Shown in pieces: positions 1 through 12,899 of a stretch of 64,000 nt of DNA; the stretch's first letter is position 1; every line of letters starts with the position of its first letter. Made by a program: the position numbers and the translations under genes. Origin of the DNA: Theropithecus gelada. Lineage: Eukaryota > Chordata > Mammalia > Primates > Cercopithecidae. Below the pieces are notes generated by a model. The model was not told the origin of the DNA. It did no database searches and saw only the letters and a list, made by a program, of their open reading frames with translations. The DNA is taken from assembly GCF_003255815.1 (NCBI RefSeq), contig NC_037682.1, positions 4,136,513 to 4,200,512 on the forward strand, in the 5' to 3' direction.

Positions 1-1591
1 CCCCTTCAACCCGCCTTCACTTCCAGCCTCCTGGAGGTACTCAAGCCTTGCAAAACTTGGATTCTTATATTGAAATAAACCCCCTCCAAGGCTGTGGTCC
101 TTCCCTGATGAGCTGTAAGGAAGTCCAGGTCTGGGAGCCCAGTGGCCCAGGAAGGCTGCACCTCCTGTCTGCTCAGGACTTTTTGGCTTACGTAGTCAGT
201 GGTCCCAGCACATCCTGGTCCCCTGTCTGCTTTGACACACCTGCCCTCTCTACCAGGGCTGTGTGTGTTGCCTCCAGACGTAGAGAGTGCACTGGCTGCT
301 GGATACCACGGGCTGTGGAGCAGGGTGGGGAGGGCCACGGGCCCAGACCTGCCCTTTCCCTGAGGGCTTTCTAAGCTGAGTTACCAAATAAAGCAACCAA
401 GACACCTCCAAGCACATGAACTGAGTTCTGGAGCCCACATGTTATACCATGGTTCTTATTTTATTTAGGATGAAAAGTAGTTTGAAGGAGCCTATTGGAT
501 GATTTCTCCCCCACTTTACTGAATATCCGCAAGTGTTGTATTAAATATAATTACAGATGTATCGATGAGCCCGTGACTTCTGCTTTCCCGTAGTGATGGA
601 GCAGCTCATGTCAGACTAACCCTCCTGTTAATCACAGTGACAAACGCTGGACCAATTCTATATAAACACCAACACCAGCTGCTTGTAGGCTTGGGCAAGT
701 GGCCAAAAGCAGACAGAACTAGAGATGCCGGGACCCTTGACAGAAGAGGCCCCCGCCTTGTGAGGCCCACATTAATTAGGTTTCCCCTGACATAAACTGG
801 AATCTTACTGTGTTGTGGATTCAGGGGTTTGAGGCTGGGGTACGAGTTGCCTGAGAGACTGGAAGTCAAGAGAAATCCTGGAAAGAGGAGGGCCCTGAAG
901 TCTACACATAAATTCCTTTTAGATTGTTGAACCAGCCTGTGCAGGGTGATAATCCAGGGGCTCATCGGAAAACAATAGCTTAAAGCCCAGATGCCTTGGG
1001 GAGACTTAAGTAGTTTCTTCCACAGGAGAGACAGAGTATAGAATTGAGTCCCAACATGTTAGAGGAGCTTGATGGACATCTTGAGCTTTCTGCTGGAGCC
1101 CCAGAGGGGCCGTAGGAGTCAGGACTCCATCCCAAGACCAAATCAACAGAGACTCCGCCAACAAAGCCTCAGATCGCTACCTCCACGGGGCAGGGCATTG
1201 CACTGATAGTTTTACTACCTACTTGGAAAACTAAACACACCTCAGAGGAAGATAACAGAACCTAGAGCCTCTCCGACATAACAAACACAATGACCAGTAT
1301 AGAATGAGAAATATTAGCTACAAAGAGAAGGAAAATGCAATGTGCAACCAAAGGAAGCCACAATTGATAGAAGCAGCATCAAACAACCCAAGTGTTGAAG
1401 CAGCCAAGGGCCTACAAGGACCAGAACATGCACTGATAAGCTCCCACTTTGTGCGGGGTCTTCTGTTGTGTCCTGAGCATAGAAAAGTGTGTGAAGGCCC
1501 CTCCCCTGCCCCAGGCCTTCCAGAAGGCCCCAGTTGTGGGGAGACAGTGTTCATGATGGGAAGACACTTCACACGGTGAGGCAAACACCAT
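1..1591. other. Intronic sequence, no gene found
   Basis: Upstream of the short-isoform start and presumably intron of the long SHANK2 isoform. Mixed composition, no recognised repeat, no plausible exon with family similarity. Short open frames on both strands show no protein-like composition. Confidence 0.6.
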
Positions 1592-1607
1592 AAAAGTCCA
1601 GGGTGGT

Positions 1608-1907
1608 GGCCGGGCGCGGTGGCTCACACCTGTAATCCCAGCACTTTGGGAGGCCAAGGCAGGCAGATCACGAGGTCAGGAGATCGAGACCACCCTGGCT
1701 AACACGGTGAAACCCCGTCTCTACTAAAAATACAAAAAATTAGCCGAGCATAATAGCGGGTGCCTGTAGTCCCAGTTACTCGGGAGGCTGAGGCAGGAGA
1801 ATGGCGGAAACCCGGGAGGCGGAGCTTGCGGTGAGTGGAGATCGCGCCACTGCACTCCAGCCTGGGGGACTAAGCACACCTCCGTCTAAAAAAAACAAAA
1901 AAAAAAA
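1608..1907 (+). repeat. AluY-like SINE
   Basis: Full-length dimeric Alu in sense with A-rich tail. It is flanked by a perfect 15-bp target-site duplication, aaaagtccagggtgg, at 1592-1606 and 1904-1918 (the second copy overlaps the tail As). Confidence 0.95.
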
Positions 1908-1979
1908 GTCCAGGGTGGGAGGTAGGAATGTGCCTTCCTTTTATTTATTCATTTTTTGGATGAAGTTATTCAGCATGCC

Positions 1980-2292
1980 TTTTTTTTTTCTTTTTCTTTT
2001 TTTTTTTTTTTTTAGACAGAGTTTTTCTCTGTTGCCTAGTCTGGAGTGCAATGGCACCATCTCAGCTCACTGGAACCTCTGCCTCCTAGGTCTAAGCGAT
2101 TCTCCTGTCTCAGCCTCCCAAGTAGCTGGGATTACAGGCGTGCCACCATGCCTGGCTCATTTTTTGTGTTTTTAGTAGAAACAGGTTTCACTATGTTGGC
2201 CAGGCTGGTCTTGAACTCTTGACCTCAAGTGATCTGCCTGCCTCAGCCTCCCAAAGTGCAGGGATTACAGACATGAGCCACTATGCCTGGCC
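1980..2292 (-). repeat. Alu SINE (older, antisense)
   Basis: Begins with an impure T tract, then the antisense right and left arms ending 'gccactatgcctggcc'. Several internal substitutions suggest an AluS/J age. Confidence 0.93.
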
Positions 2293-2780
2293 TCAACACA
2301 CATCTTCAAGAGGGGCTGGGCTCTGTGCTGGTGATGCAGTGGTGATTGAGATAGACTCTGCCCTTGTCCACAGTTTACAGACATTTTACTTGGGGGAGAA
2401 AGACCAAATAAGCAAACTTAAAACTAACGTGACTTCAATATTCAATAAATAGAACGAAGGAAAAAGTCACAGGGGGGCTAGCATGGAGAATAAGAGAGAA
2501 ACCCTCTTGGACAGGATGGCCAAGGAAAGCCTCCTCATGTGTTGACCTTGAGTGTGAGTGCACAAGGCCTGGAGTTGGAAGCAGCTAGACACAGGAAGAG
2601 CAGGCAGAGGAGTGCCAGATGGAAGGCAGGCACAGCAGCGGCAGAGGTGTGTCCAGAGCACTGGGAGGGAGCTGGCAGGGCCCGTGTGGGTGAGGGGGCA
2701 TGTGGAGGAGCAGGAGCAGCAGAGGCAGTGGCATAAGTGCCCTAGAGGCCTGTAAGGGGGCAGTGGCATGTTCAGTCTGC

Positions 2781-3178
2781 CTGGTGTCTTCATCAGCTGC
2801 AGCTGTTTTAACAAAAATACCATAGACTGGTGGCTTAAGCGACAGAAACGTTTTTCTCGAAGTTCTGAGGAAAGTCCAAGATTAAGGTGCCAGCCTTGAT
2901 TGGATCTTAATTGGGTATCTGATGAGGGCTCCCTTCCTGGCTTACAGACGGCAGCCTTCTTGCCGAGCCCTCCCATGGTGGAGAGACAGAGAGCAAGAGC
3001 AACCAAGTCTCAAGTCTCTTCTTACAAGGACACCAATCCCATCATGGGGGTCCCACCTCCTTGACCTCATCCAACCCTCATTACTTCCCAATGTCCCCAT
3101 CTCCAAATACCATGACATGGGAGGTTAGAGCTTTAACACATGAATTTGGGGGGGATGTAAACCTTCAGGCCACAGGAC
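2781..3178 (-). mobile_element. MaLR/MLT1-type LTR-like repeat, antisense
   Basis: Has the antisense pattern 'aaaataccatagactggtgg', then an 'aagtccaagattaaggtgcc' block, 'tcttacaaggacaccaatcc' and an ending 'aacacatgaatttggggggg'. The same order recurs at 17079, 55622 and 59537. No internal coding region is present. The family name is from memory. Confidence 0.55.
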
Positions 3179-6024
3179 TTGGTGACTGTAGTTGGCCTCT
3201 GATGGTCTCAGGTGCTGCTTTGAGTAAGTCACTCTGTGAGGGGAGCTGCTGAGCGGGCCTTGCCCTTCAATGTGTCCTGGGACACTCAGGCGTTGGGCAG
3301 CTGCAGTGGTTCTTTCTGTGTGGTCCTGGCATCTGCAGTCTGGCACCAAACGCCCAAGCAGTGAGGAGCCTGTGAGCAGTGAGCAGAGGCTGTGATGGAG
3401 GCAGACAGGGCCCTCCAGACAGCGTCTACCCATGGGGGAGCAAAAGGAATGATATAGAGGTCCAGGCCTTGGGTGGCACCTGGGGCCACCCACGGGAAGT
3501 CCTTTCCCTCCATGCCTAGCACTCTGTAAACATTGACCTGCACAACTGCTGGCCTTCGAGGCGGCTGCAGTTATTACCCTTTCTCCGACCTGCAGGCTCA
3601 GGCTCGGACAGGCACAGCCACGTGCCTGAGGTCTCAAGCAGCAAGGGTGGAAGCAGGCACCGTCCTCGCCCCCAGCCTCACCCAAGCTTTCCCTCTGTGC
3701 CCAGTGGCAGTTGTGTGGCGCCGGCCTGAGTATCAGGGCCAAGGGGTCATGCTGCTTCTGAGTGTGCAGCCGCTCAGGAAGTGGAGGCAGCGGGCACGTT
3801 CCCTTAAGGACTGAGAGCCGGGCCTTCCCTCGGCCCCCCCATGGGCAAACTGGCCATGTTGTGAAAGGGTGTCTGTGGCTGGAAACGGAGTGACACTCCC
3901 ACCCACATTTTGGGAGTCCCTCCTGCACCTTGGTGGGCCCTCCTGTAGGGGAGGGGATGTGGTGGGTGCCCACCCCAGTGTGGCTTGAGACAGGGAGAGC
4001 TGCTGCCCTGCTTAGGGTACGGTGGGCTCAGGGTGCCCACTCCCCCAGCCTCTGCTGAGGTCCGAGAGGGAGTCCACTCGGTCCCTAGATCTCCAGGCTT
4101 CTCCTCCCTGGGTTTCTCTAGCCTGTGGGATTCTCAGAGACCTCATGAAACCTCAGCAGAGTGAGGGCTGGTCACCCTACTCTACAGATGAGAAAATTGA
4201 GTTCCAGAGCCCCGCGTTGAGTCAGAGACTGACCCAGGACTCACATCTTCCACCACCAAGCTCAGATTTCATTCTTTTATAAGAAGCTGGAACAAAGGAC
4301 CCCATCAGGTCCTGTGGAAAGAGGATGGCTCGCCCCAACAGGGGTCCCCCAGCTCAGCTCTGGTTCTTCCCAGGGACTGGACACCTCTTCTCATGGTGCA
4401 AGATCACTCAGACCCCCAGGGTCCTCCATCAGCCCCCAGCCCACTTGGCCTACACCTCGGCCCCTGGTTGTGATTCCTGACTGAGCAGCCCGTGTCCTCG
4501 AGAACTGGCGGAGGACATCTCAGCATATAAGCCTCATTTTCCCCTGTGGGAGGCCCAGGTATCCACAGTCACTCCGCTCTCAGAAGGGCCACCACAGGGG
4601 TGGCTCATGCTGCCCGTAAGCCAGTGCACACCCCTTGGGTCCACCCCTGCTCCCCCGTCAGGGCAGCGTGTCCCGCACACAGTAGCGTCCTGTGCACTGG
4701 GGCTGTGGCTCTGCAGGGAGCCTGTGGCCAAGGCTGGAGCTGCGTGGAGGGAGGGCAGAGGAGGCAGCGTCTGGAGGCTGTGATTCATCTAGAATATACC
4801 TTAGGGAACCCCTGACTTCTCTTTGTAGTCAGACCCATTTTCACCCTCCAGAGCTCCTCCCGACTGCCCCCCAAAATAGCCGTGTTCTTGGCCCTAAAGC
4901 CCATTTCAGGGTCAGAAAACTGGTGAGTGGTATCTCCTGGAGTTACACCCCCAGTCCCCTGCAGCTCTCCATCCAACCAGGGAGAGAGACCCTGTGGGAG
5001 GTTCCGATGCCCTCTCCTCAGTGCCCTCACCCCGATTTTCCACAGGCCTCCATCAATCCTGCAGGAGCAAAGCTTCCCTCAATGACTCCAGCGACGGGAA
5101 CATTACAAACGCCACAGACTCCTACCTCTTTGTGCAAAGATAACCCCGCATTATTGCTGAGATGCCTTTTTATATCTTGCGTTATTTATAAAAGCATGAT
5201 TCATTTAACAATTATTGTGAGATGGAGAAATGTTGCCTACTAATATTTAAATTGCAGTTATCTAAAGCTACGAGGGAAAGAAACAAGAGCTGCTATTTTG
5301 GATCTGGTGGGGGATGGGCAGGAAGAATTCCGCTCTAGCTTGTACCTGCCCTGCACCTGCCACCCCTGCTCCTGGCTTGGCCCCCGCTGGCTCAGGCTCC
5401 TGCGTACACACTTTCTCAGCATTCAGTCTTTGTTTCTGCAAGATAAAGTGGAGCTTGGGGTTGGTGGGCCACCGAGACCCTCTAGAGTTTCTTTTCTTTT
5501 TTCAGCTTCCCATGGGCCTCCAGTCTGAACAGAGTTAGAGCCACCTCCTGTGTGTTTTGTGTTCAGGTGGAAATAGGCTCAGGTGCTCCCCTGCATCTAC
5601 CCCTGAAATATGGGGTGGGGCCTTAATAAATCTCTGGGAAATCAGGGCATCCTCTGCCCCAAAACCCTGCGAATTTTCTTGGCATTGCTTCCTACATCCC
5701 AGCATTTTATTTTCTTTCCTTCTGGTTTGGGTGTGATCACGCTCAGGGTTTTGCCGCGGGTTTAAGTTGAAGGTACTGCTCAAAGCTGGCCCTTGTGCCT
5801 TCCTCAACTTGGAGCTCCTTCCTGGCAGGAGGGCCCGGGTCTGAGTTACACAGGAGCAGTGTCTTGGGGAGATGACCCTGTCCTGGCCTGGGTCAGGACC
5901 CTGTCTCTAGCGGCCCGATGGCCTTCCACTACCTGCAGCCACCTGAGCTGCCCAGAGAGACTGAGAATGCCTGTCAGGACCTCCCTCGTCACCAAGCTGT
6001 TGTAGTAATCCCAATAATGAACAG
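3179..6024. other. Intronic sequence with possible MIR fragments
   Basis: No exon recognised. Weak MIR-like antisense blocks at about 3520-3690 and 4145-4275 ('ctacagatgagaaaattgag'). An AT-rich, repeat-free block lies at 5130-5300. A 282-aa antisense open frame at 3125-3973 has no domain-like composition and spans repeat sequence. Confidence 0.5.
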
Positions 6025-6255
6025 TCAGCAATAATAAACAAACTTCAGTCGTGGTCATGGTGGCAGCAGCTAACCTCTGTTGAGCGCTCACCATGCGTAA
6101 GTACTGCACCCAGTAAGCACGTAACCCCCCGAGCAGCTCCTTGAAGTGGCCACTATCACTGTACTTGCTTTGTTTTTGGAGATCCAGAGCCCAGGGACAT
6201 TTTGTGACTTGTAGACAGTTGCCTTGTGGGATTTGAACCCAGAAAGTCCAGCTGC
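6025..6255 (-). repeat. MIR SINE fragment, antisense
   Basis: Matches the antisense MIR pattern: 'aacctctgttgagcgctcac' followed by a degenerate decay block and 'gggatttgaacccagaaagt'. Confidence 0.6.
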
Positions 6256-6770
6256 AGATGTTGCAGAGACGCTCTCAGGGTCCCTGGAAAACAGGCCTCC
6301 CTGAGAGATGTGGCGTGCCCAGCTCTCTTGCCTGAGACCCAGCCTCATGGGCTCTGCCAGTCAGGGTCTGGGTCACCAGCAGTAGAGTCCACCCTGGCTT
6401 GTTGATGCAGGAGAGGGAAAACTCTGACAGATGTCAGGCAGTCACTGTGCTCCAACAGGGCTGGAGAGCCAGGTCCGGAAACTGCGGCAAGCCGGGGCAG
6501 CCAGTCGGGGCAGCCAGTCAGGGCATCCAGCCACAGGTGGGCTCTGTGGAGCACCTGGTGCCATGCACAGGCAGAGGTGCTGGCAGGAGCTTGACATTGT
6601 GCTGGAACCGCGTGCCACACCCACTGGCTTTGGTGAGTTGCTCCTCCTGCATCAGTGCCTTCCTGGTCCATGTGTCTGATTGGCTCAAACTCTAAACCCC
6701 AGCAGCCGGGGAAGCTGAGAGATGAGCCCTCGCTGTTTCCAGGCAGGACATGGGGTGCGGGGAACTCCAA

Positions 6771-6938
6771 ATGCAGTGAGGATGCTGAGGACGCCGGCCG
6801 GGCTGCTCTGCAGATGCAGTGAGGATGCTGAGGACACTGGCTCAGCCGCTCTGCAGATGCAGTGAGGATGCTGAGGACAACAGCCTAGCTGCTCTGTAGA
6901 TGCAGTGAGGATGCTGAGGATGCTGTCCTGGCTGCATC
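6771..6938. repeat. 43-bp minisatellite, about 4 copies
   Basis: Units begin 'atgcagtgaggatgctgagg' at 6771, 6814, 6857 and 6900, an exact 43-bp spacing, with a variable second half around gctgctctg. Confidence 0.92.
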
Positions 6939-7204
6939 TGCTCATGGGGCAAGGCGGGGCAGTACAGACCTTCTCAGGGTCTGGGGCAGCTGGTAGCATG
7001 GCTGTGACTTAGCACAGGCCTCCCTGGGCCTCCACTGGGTGCATGCAAGGCCCTGGGCAGAAGTGGGGGTGGGGGTAGGATGGGAGCTGGAGAAGGAAGG
7101 TGGCTTCTGGCCTCAGGTGAGCAGCACAACTAGAGGCCAGCCTGGTGAAGCTAGTAAAGTGCTGTGGAACACCCAGAAAAGAAGCTGGGACTCACCCCCT
7201 CTGT

Positions 7205-7248
7205 TAATTCACTCATGCATGTATTCATTCATTCATTCGTTCATTCAT
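7205..7248 (+). repeat. (ATTC)n microsatellite
   Basis: Imperfect tetranucleotide run ATTCATTCATTCATTCGTTC. Confidence 0.85.
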
Positions 7249-7574
7249 CTCCAGAGCACTAAGAATCACTGCCAGCGTGCAGGGCAAGGAGGAGGGCTGG
7301 GCACGGAACCTGCCTTCGAGGAGCTGCGAGGCTCCTGGCTCCACAACATGCCCCGAGGGCTGACGGCTGCCACAGGAGCCCTGAGGACAGGGGTCTGTCT
7401 GCTGCCTAGATCAGTCAGGGAGACTTCCTGGAGGAGGCAGCACCCAGAAAGATAATGTGAATGCATTGTGAGCAACAGACCAGGACTTGTTTATTATAGA
7501 GATAGGGCAAAGCGGGAGGATTGCCTTGCTATCTGCTTACAGATTTTTTAAAAATTAAATGTATTCATTCAGTG

Positions 7575-7765
7575 ATCACTGACACTGCCTCCAGGTACTA
7601 CTGTTACAAATATTAACTTACTTTATCCTTATGACTCTCCTGTGAAGCGGCACCATTAATATCCCCATTAAACAGACTAGGAGACAGAGGCAAAGAGAGG
7701 TCACGGGACTTTTCTGGGGTCACAGAGCTAAGATTGCCCCCAAAGGTGTCCCCACAGTGTTGCGT
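7575..7765 (-). repeat. MIR SINE fragment, antisense
   Basis: Contains 'atatccccattaaacagact' and 'gaggtcacgggacttttctg' in MIR order, antisense. A second similar but weaker block follows at about 7830-7960 ('actttacagatggggaaaca'). Confidence 0.6.
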
Positions 7766-7965
7766 GCACCAAGCCCCTCTCCTTTGTGCTTCAAACATGA
7801 GCCCGGGTAGCTCTACCCTGCGGAGTAAGTTGTGCTCTTCCCACTTTACAGATGGGGAAACAGGGTCAGGGGGTGTCCAACCAGCCCATGGCTGCAGGGG
7901 GCATGAGACAGAGTCAGCACCCAAACCCACATCTTGACTCCCACGTCCAGTTCTTTCCAAACCAC

Positions 7966-10900
7966 ATGGGCACTGAAGCCACAGCAAGTGGAGGCGGGTG
8001 TCTGATCACCACTGAACAGGGGGTGTTTCTGAGACCCGTGCGCACCTCTGAGTCTCGCCAGGCACGTTTATAACACCTGGTACGGCCTCTCCGCCAGGAC
8101 TTCAGAGCACCTTGAAATGTTCTGATGTGCGAAGAGCTTTTTTTTATGCAAGAAGTGAAATTATTTTCAGCCCGTTGTCAAGCAGTTGTCAAAAGACATG
8201 GCAAATAAAGGGCTTAGTGAGTCTCAGGGTTTGAGGGGGTGGTGCAGTGTATGGGGTGAATCTGTGGGGTGCTCGTGGGCAGGGGGTGCAGGGAGGGAGG
8301 GAAGGAGGCACGGGGCTTTGAATGTCACTGGCTCACAAAGCACCAAGGGCCAGGCACTGGAGCTGGGCTGAATGGAGCTGAGTTGGTGTCTGTGGGGCCA
8401 GGCTGGGTGACTGAGAGTTTGGGGTTCATTTGGGGGTGACCCTTTTCCTTTCTGGAAACTCTGACTTCAGAGCCTCCCTCTCCTCTTTTCTCTTGGTTTT
8501 CAATCTGTCCATGGACAACAGACAGACTCAAAAGGTGCTCGCCTGCGTTTTGGGATGGGTGGGCGTGCGGGCAGGCAGGCAGATAGCTTCATCAGCAACC
8601 ACTCACATTGCCACCCTCTCTGCTACCCGCCTGCCCCCAGCCCAGCTCACACCCGGAAGTTCTTCCCCTCCAATCTCTCCCTTTTCCAGAATGAAATCCG
8701 TTTGAAATAAAACCTCATCTGCATTCAGTAGGAATGTGGCCAGCACAAGCCTGCAGCGTCGTTGTAGGCCCTCCACACAGGACCGCTGTAGGAACAGAGG
8801 GTCTAAAGGCGGAAGGAAGGGAAGGCTCAATCATGCTGTGGGCATTTGGGCTCCAACGCATGGAAACCTATGTGGGTGCAGCAGGGATGTCTGACCCTTC
8901 CCGGACCCTGGGCAGCTTAGCGCTCAGCCTCTCTGAACCTCGTCCGTCTCGTCTGCCAGCCTTCCTGCTGGTGTCAGGGACCCAGGATGGCAGTTCCACG
9001 GGGATATTCCCAAAGCCTGAGGCTTTTCTCGGAGAAAAAGATTTCTGGAAGCCTCAGGGGAAAATGGGTTTTTAAGTTTCGTCTTTTATCTTCGTCTTAA
9101 TTTTCATCTCAACCACTAGCGCTCGGTCGTCCTCGGAATCCTTGTTTTAGAGATGGGAGCGGTGCTAGTGAGTTCCCGGAGTTCTGCGAGAGGCTCTGCT
9201 CCCGCCTCTGCCTCTGCTGCCCCAGCTCTCCAAGGTCACCTGGTCTGTGGCAGGTTTCTGGGTCTCCGTGGCTCGGAGGGTGAAGGGCCGGGCCTGCGTG
9301 CAGATAGCAGGAGGGTGCGAACCGTCTACCTGGGTCTCAGGGGTGCGCCTGTCTCCTGCGATAACCCAAAGTGTGGATGTCTGTGAGAGCCCAGACCCCA
9401 AACACTCACACCAAACGTTTGTCCACGCAGAACTTCCCGCCCAGCCAGGCAGGCAGGGCAGGCTTCAAGCTGCAAATGCGCTCATAAAACGAGGGGCAGA
9501 AGGAATGCTGATGTTCCCATGGACACATCCCAGGGCTGGAAGAGAAATATTCCCCCAGGAGGGCAGGGACGGGGACACCAGATGGAAACCGCCCTGGAGG
9601 CTGCACAGGGGTTTGTGTTTGTCGAGGCAGAGACTGTGCCTTCAGCGCCAGACTTCCCGGCAATTGAGGAAGTGGTCTGCACCCACTGGGGACGGGGGCA
9701 GGTGGTGGGTGTGGGGAAAGGAGGCTCATATAGGCTGCTGCCCGCGTCTGACAGCGAGAACCCCTGCACACACGTAGTGAGCCCCCTGTCGCTGGAAGTA
9801 TCCATGGAGAGCCTACCACATGGTCAGGAGGGTGGTGTCAAGAATGACCCAATACCCTCTGCAGGATTTCTGTGGGGTTGACCAGAAGACCCCCGTGTGG
9901 CAGAGCCTGGCCCAGGGCTGGGCACTCAGTAGGTCTGTGCATGAGACTGATGGAGCCACTGCTGCTCCTGATCTTTGTGAATGGTTTACTCAGCCTCCTG
10001 CGAGTGTGGGCGGGAAAAGTTGTCTGCTTATTGAAAGAATTGAAGGTGTCTGGAAAAGGGATCCTTTAGCCTGGGGGTGTTCCCTGGGTCGCTCAAATCA
10101 TCCAGTGTCCAAAGCCTCATCGTGCCCCGCCCCTCACCCCTGCACAGCCTGAGAAGCAGGCCTGGGTCTTCAGATCTGGCTGGCTGTCTTCTGCACATGC
10201 CCCCAAACCGGATGGGACATGGGGTGCAGGGGTGGGGGTGGATGGGGCAGAGGGACACCAGGGATGGAAGCCAGCCGTGTTCCTGGTGACGGGGCCTTGT
10301 CTTGGGAAGGCTCCTTCCCTTCTCCCTGGGCAGCTCAAGGTTCGTGGAACCCCTGCCTGGCCTCCTGCTTGTGGGCACATGCCCCTCCAGGAGCGGCTGC
10401 TGCACACACACATGATGGCGGTCACTGAGGGTCCTGTCTGGGCCAGCTGTGGGTGCCGCTGCATGGCTCCCGTCCAGAGGTTCTGGATTCTGCTCTGGTT
10501 TAGATGGGGCAGGGCCTTTTCTTGGTCCTTTGGCATATTTGACATTGGAGGCCCCTGTGAGGGGAAAAAGGCTCCATCTTGTCCCCTGCATCTGTCCAGA
10601 ACAGATGCAAGATTGTCACATGGCCCCCGGGAAGTGGCTTCTTCCCCACACCCTCGACCCAAGGTCATCCGTGGCCAGCAAGGCAGCTAACGATGACAGG
10701 ACACCACTGGCCTCAGGCCAAGGGCCATCCTGGCCTCACCAGCCCAGAAACGTGCAGGCTCTGCCCGCGCTGCTGCAGGCCGCAAAGGCAGCAATGCCAG
10801 AGCAGTGATTGGCTCAGAAACTTGGCTTGGGATGAGGCTCTCTGCTTTTGGGAGGGAATCGATCAGTGGCAGATGGAGGGGGTGTTGAGCGTCACTGAGT

Positions 10901-11448
10901 CTCCCCGAGAGTTCCCTGAGCTTTGGTGAGTTCTCTGGGCTCACGTGGCTGAGCACACGACCAGCCGGGTCCCCCAGCCTTAGAGGAGCTCCCTCTACAC
11001 ACCAATACGGACACGGTGGCATCCCCGTCCCAGCCTCCCAGCGCTCGCCAGCCAGGGCAGGCAGCCAGGCCAGCACATAGCAATGAACTAGACACTCACC
11101 ATCTGGAAAGCTTCTGGCCCCCCTGGCTGGTCCACCCTGAGGACACATCGTCAGGCCTCTCAAAGTAGGGAAGGTTTTGTGCATCTGAGGAAGGTTCTTC
11201 TGGAAGCCGTTGAGCCTTGCTCACAGTGTCCAAGTGCATGAACCCTGTGGGACACGCTGGTGACTCTGACCTCAGAACCATTTCTTAATGCAAGTCTTAG
11301 AAATGGCTTCGACTCACTCGGTTTTGTGATTTGGCGACGCATGGTAGGGTGAGAATGTCACCCCTGGCAGAGTTTTGACATGGCTCATGAGTTGTGTGAG
11401 TTAAGTAAGAGATGAGGTTTATTGCTATTTCTGGGTTTCTGTGGGGTT
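7966..11448. other. Intronic sequence, no gene or clear repeat
   Basis: GC-rich unique sequence. The open frames here (for example 176 and 187 aa at 9247-9777 and 10028-10591) overlap each other on both strands and lack recognisable domains; they reflect low stop density in GC-rich DNA. Confidence 0.5.
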
Positions 11449-11747
11449 TGTTTGTTTGTTTTTGGAGACAGAGTCTTGCTCTGTCCCCAGGCTGGTGTGC
11501 AGTGGACAGTCATAGCTCACTGCAGCCTTGAACTCCTAGGCTCAAGCAATCCTCCTGCCTCAGCCTCCTGAGTAGCTGGGACCGCAGGCGCACGACTACA
11601 CCCGGCTAATGTTTTTAAATTATTTTTCATGGAAACGGGGTCTCACTGTGTTGCCCAGTCTGGTCTCAAATTCCTGGGCTCAAGCAATTCACCCGCCTCC
11701 ACCTTCCGAAGCGCTGGGATTACAGGCGTGAGCCACCACGCCCGGCC
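11449..11747 (-). repeat. Alu SINE (AluJ-like, antisense)
   Basis: Antisense Alu from a T-rich start to 'gagccaccacgcccggcc'. Diagnostic J-type positions include 'tcactgcagccttgaactcc'. Confidence 0.93.
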
Positions 11748-12441
11748 AAGAGATGCTGTTCGGGTGCTCAGCTGATACAGGGCGTACCCTCAGTGATTCT
11801 GTGGCAGTCTCTGCTCAGAGGCCCTCACCGAGGAATGCCGCTGTCCCGTCCCCGGTATGCCTTCGGGGAAAGGCTCCTGGGGGAGGCCAGCCTTCTCGTT
11901 CTCACAGCGCCATTTTTATTGACACGAAGTGTGTCAACCATATGGAATTAAACTTCAGTGCTCTGGTTGCTTTTTCCTTGTCTTGTCTCATCTTTCTCCG
12001 ATTTTGGGTGTGTGTGTGTGTGTGTGTATGTGTCTGTGTGTGTCTGTGTGTGTGTATGTTTTAAATTTCTGAAGCAGTTCTCTTAGCAACCAGGAAAAAA
12101 AAAAAAAAAAAACAGCACACTAAATTACAGCCCAGCAGAGGTATCAGACAACAGAACCTTGCCCCTGGATGCTCCATGTAGCTTCAGGAAGCTCCTTCTC
12201 CTGGTGTAGAAATAACGCACTGTCCACCTGCCATAGGGCCCCAGCCTGCATCCACTTCTCTGTGTTCGCTTTATAAATCTGACTTTCTCCACGTAGGGCT
12301 TCCAAGGGATCGCTTTCCTCTTTTCTCTTCTTCTGCTGGGTTGGAAATGCCTAAAGTGACCCTGAGGAGCTCGCTTTTATCAGCTGCCTGGAATCGGGGC
12401 CATCCTTGGCAGGGTCTCAGTTTAATTGTCTTTTTATCTCT

Positions 12442-12479
<38 letters not shown>

Positions 12480-12899
12480 AGGAGGGGGTGGAGTCCTGTT
12501 TTTTCCAGGGTAATTACCTCGATGGAGGGGGAGCCAGAGAAGTCATGGGCACTTGTGTCTGATTCTTTTGAACAGAAATATAGGTCGTGTTCAGAAATTC
12601 CAGAATGCTGGCCATGTCTGCCCAGGGAACGTGGGTCTGGTGTGAAGCTTATCTGGTACTTGGATGCTTCCCTCCCCCTTGTCTGTCTTACCACATCTGC
12701 TAGCTGACAAACAAACTTGGCTTTTTCTTTAAAATTTTTTTTTTAAAAAAATAGAAAAGCACAGTGCATTATATTTAGGCACAGGCGCATGGAGCGCCCA
12801 GCACCAGCCCGAGTTTCCTTGGATAACTGGGGCTTGAGATCACTCATGCCTCCCGGCGTCTCCCAGCTGCCAGCTCGAGGACGCCTGATCTGCGTTAAC
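11748..12899. other. Intronic sequence with (TG)n and poly(A) tracts
   Basis: A (TG)n run with interruptions lies at 12007-12059, an 18-A tract near 12095-12112, and a 30-A tract at 12448-12477. Both A tracts are isolated, with no recognisable SINE upstream. No exon seen. Confidence 0.6.

Noticed and set aside
3125..3973. 282-codon antisense open frame
   Set aside because: Overlaps an LTR-like repeat, has no domain-like pattern and no Kozak or splice support.
12448..12477. 30-A tract as a possible processed pseudogene or Alu tail
   Set aside because: No recognisable SINE, LINE or retrocopied coding sequence lies upstream; left as a simple poly(A) tract.
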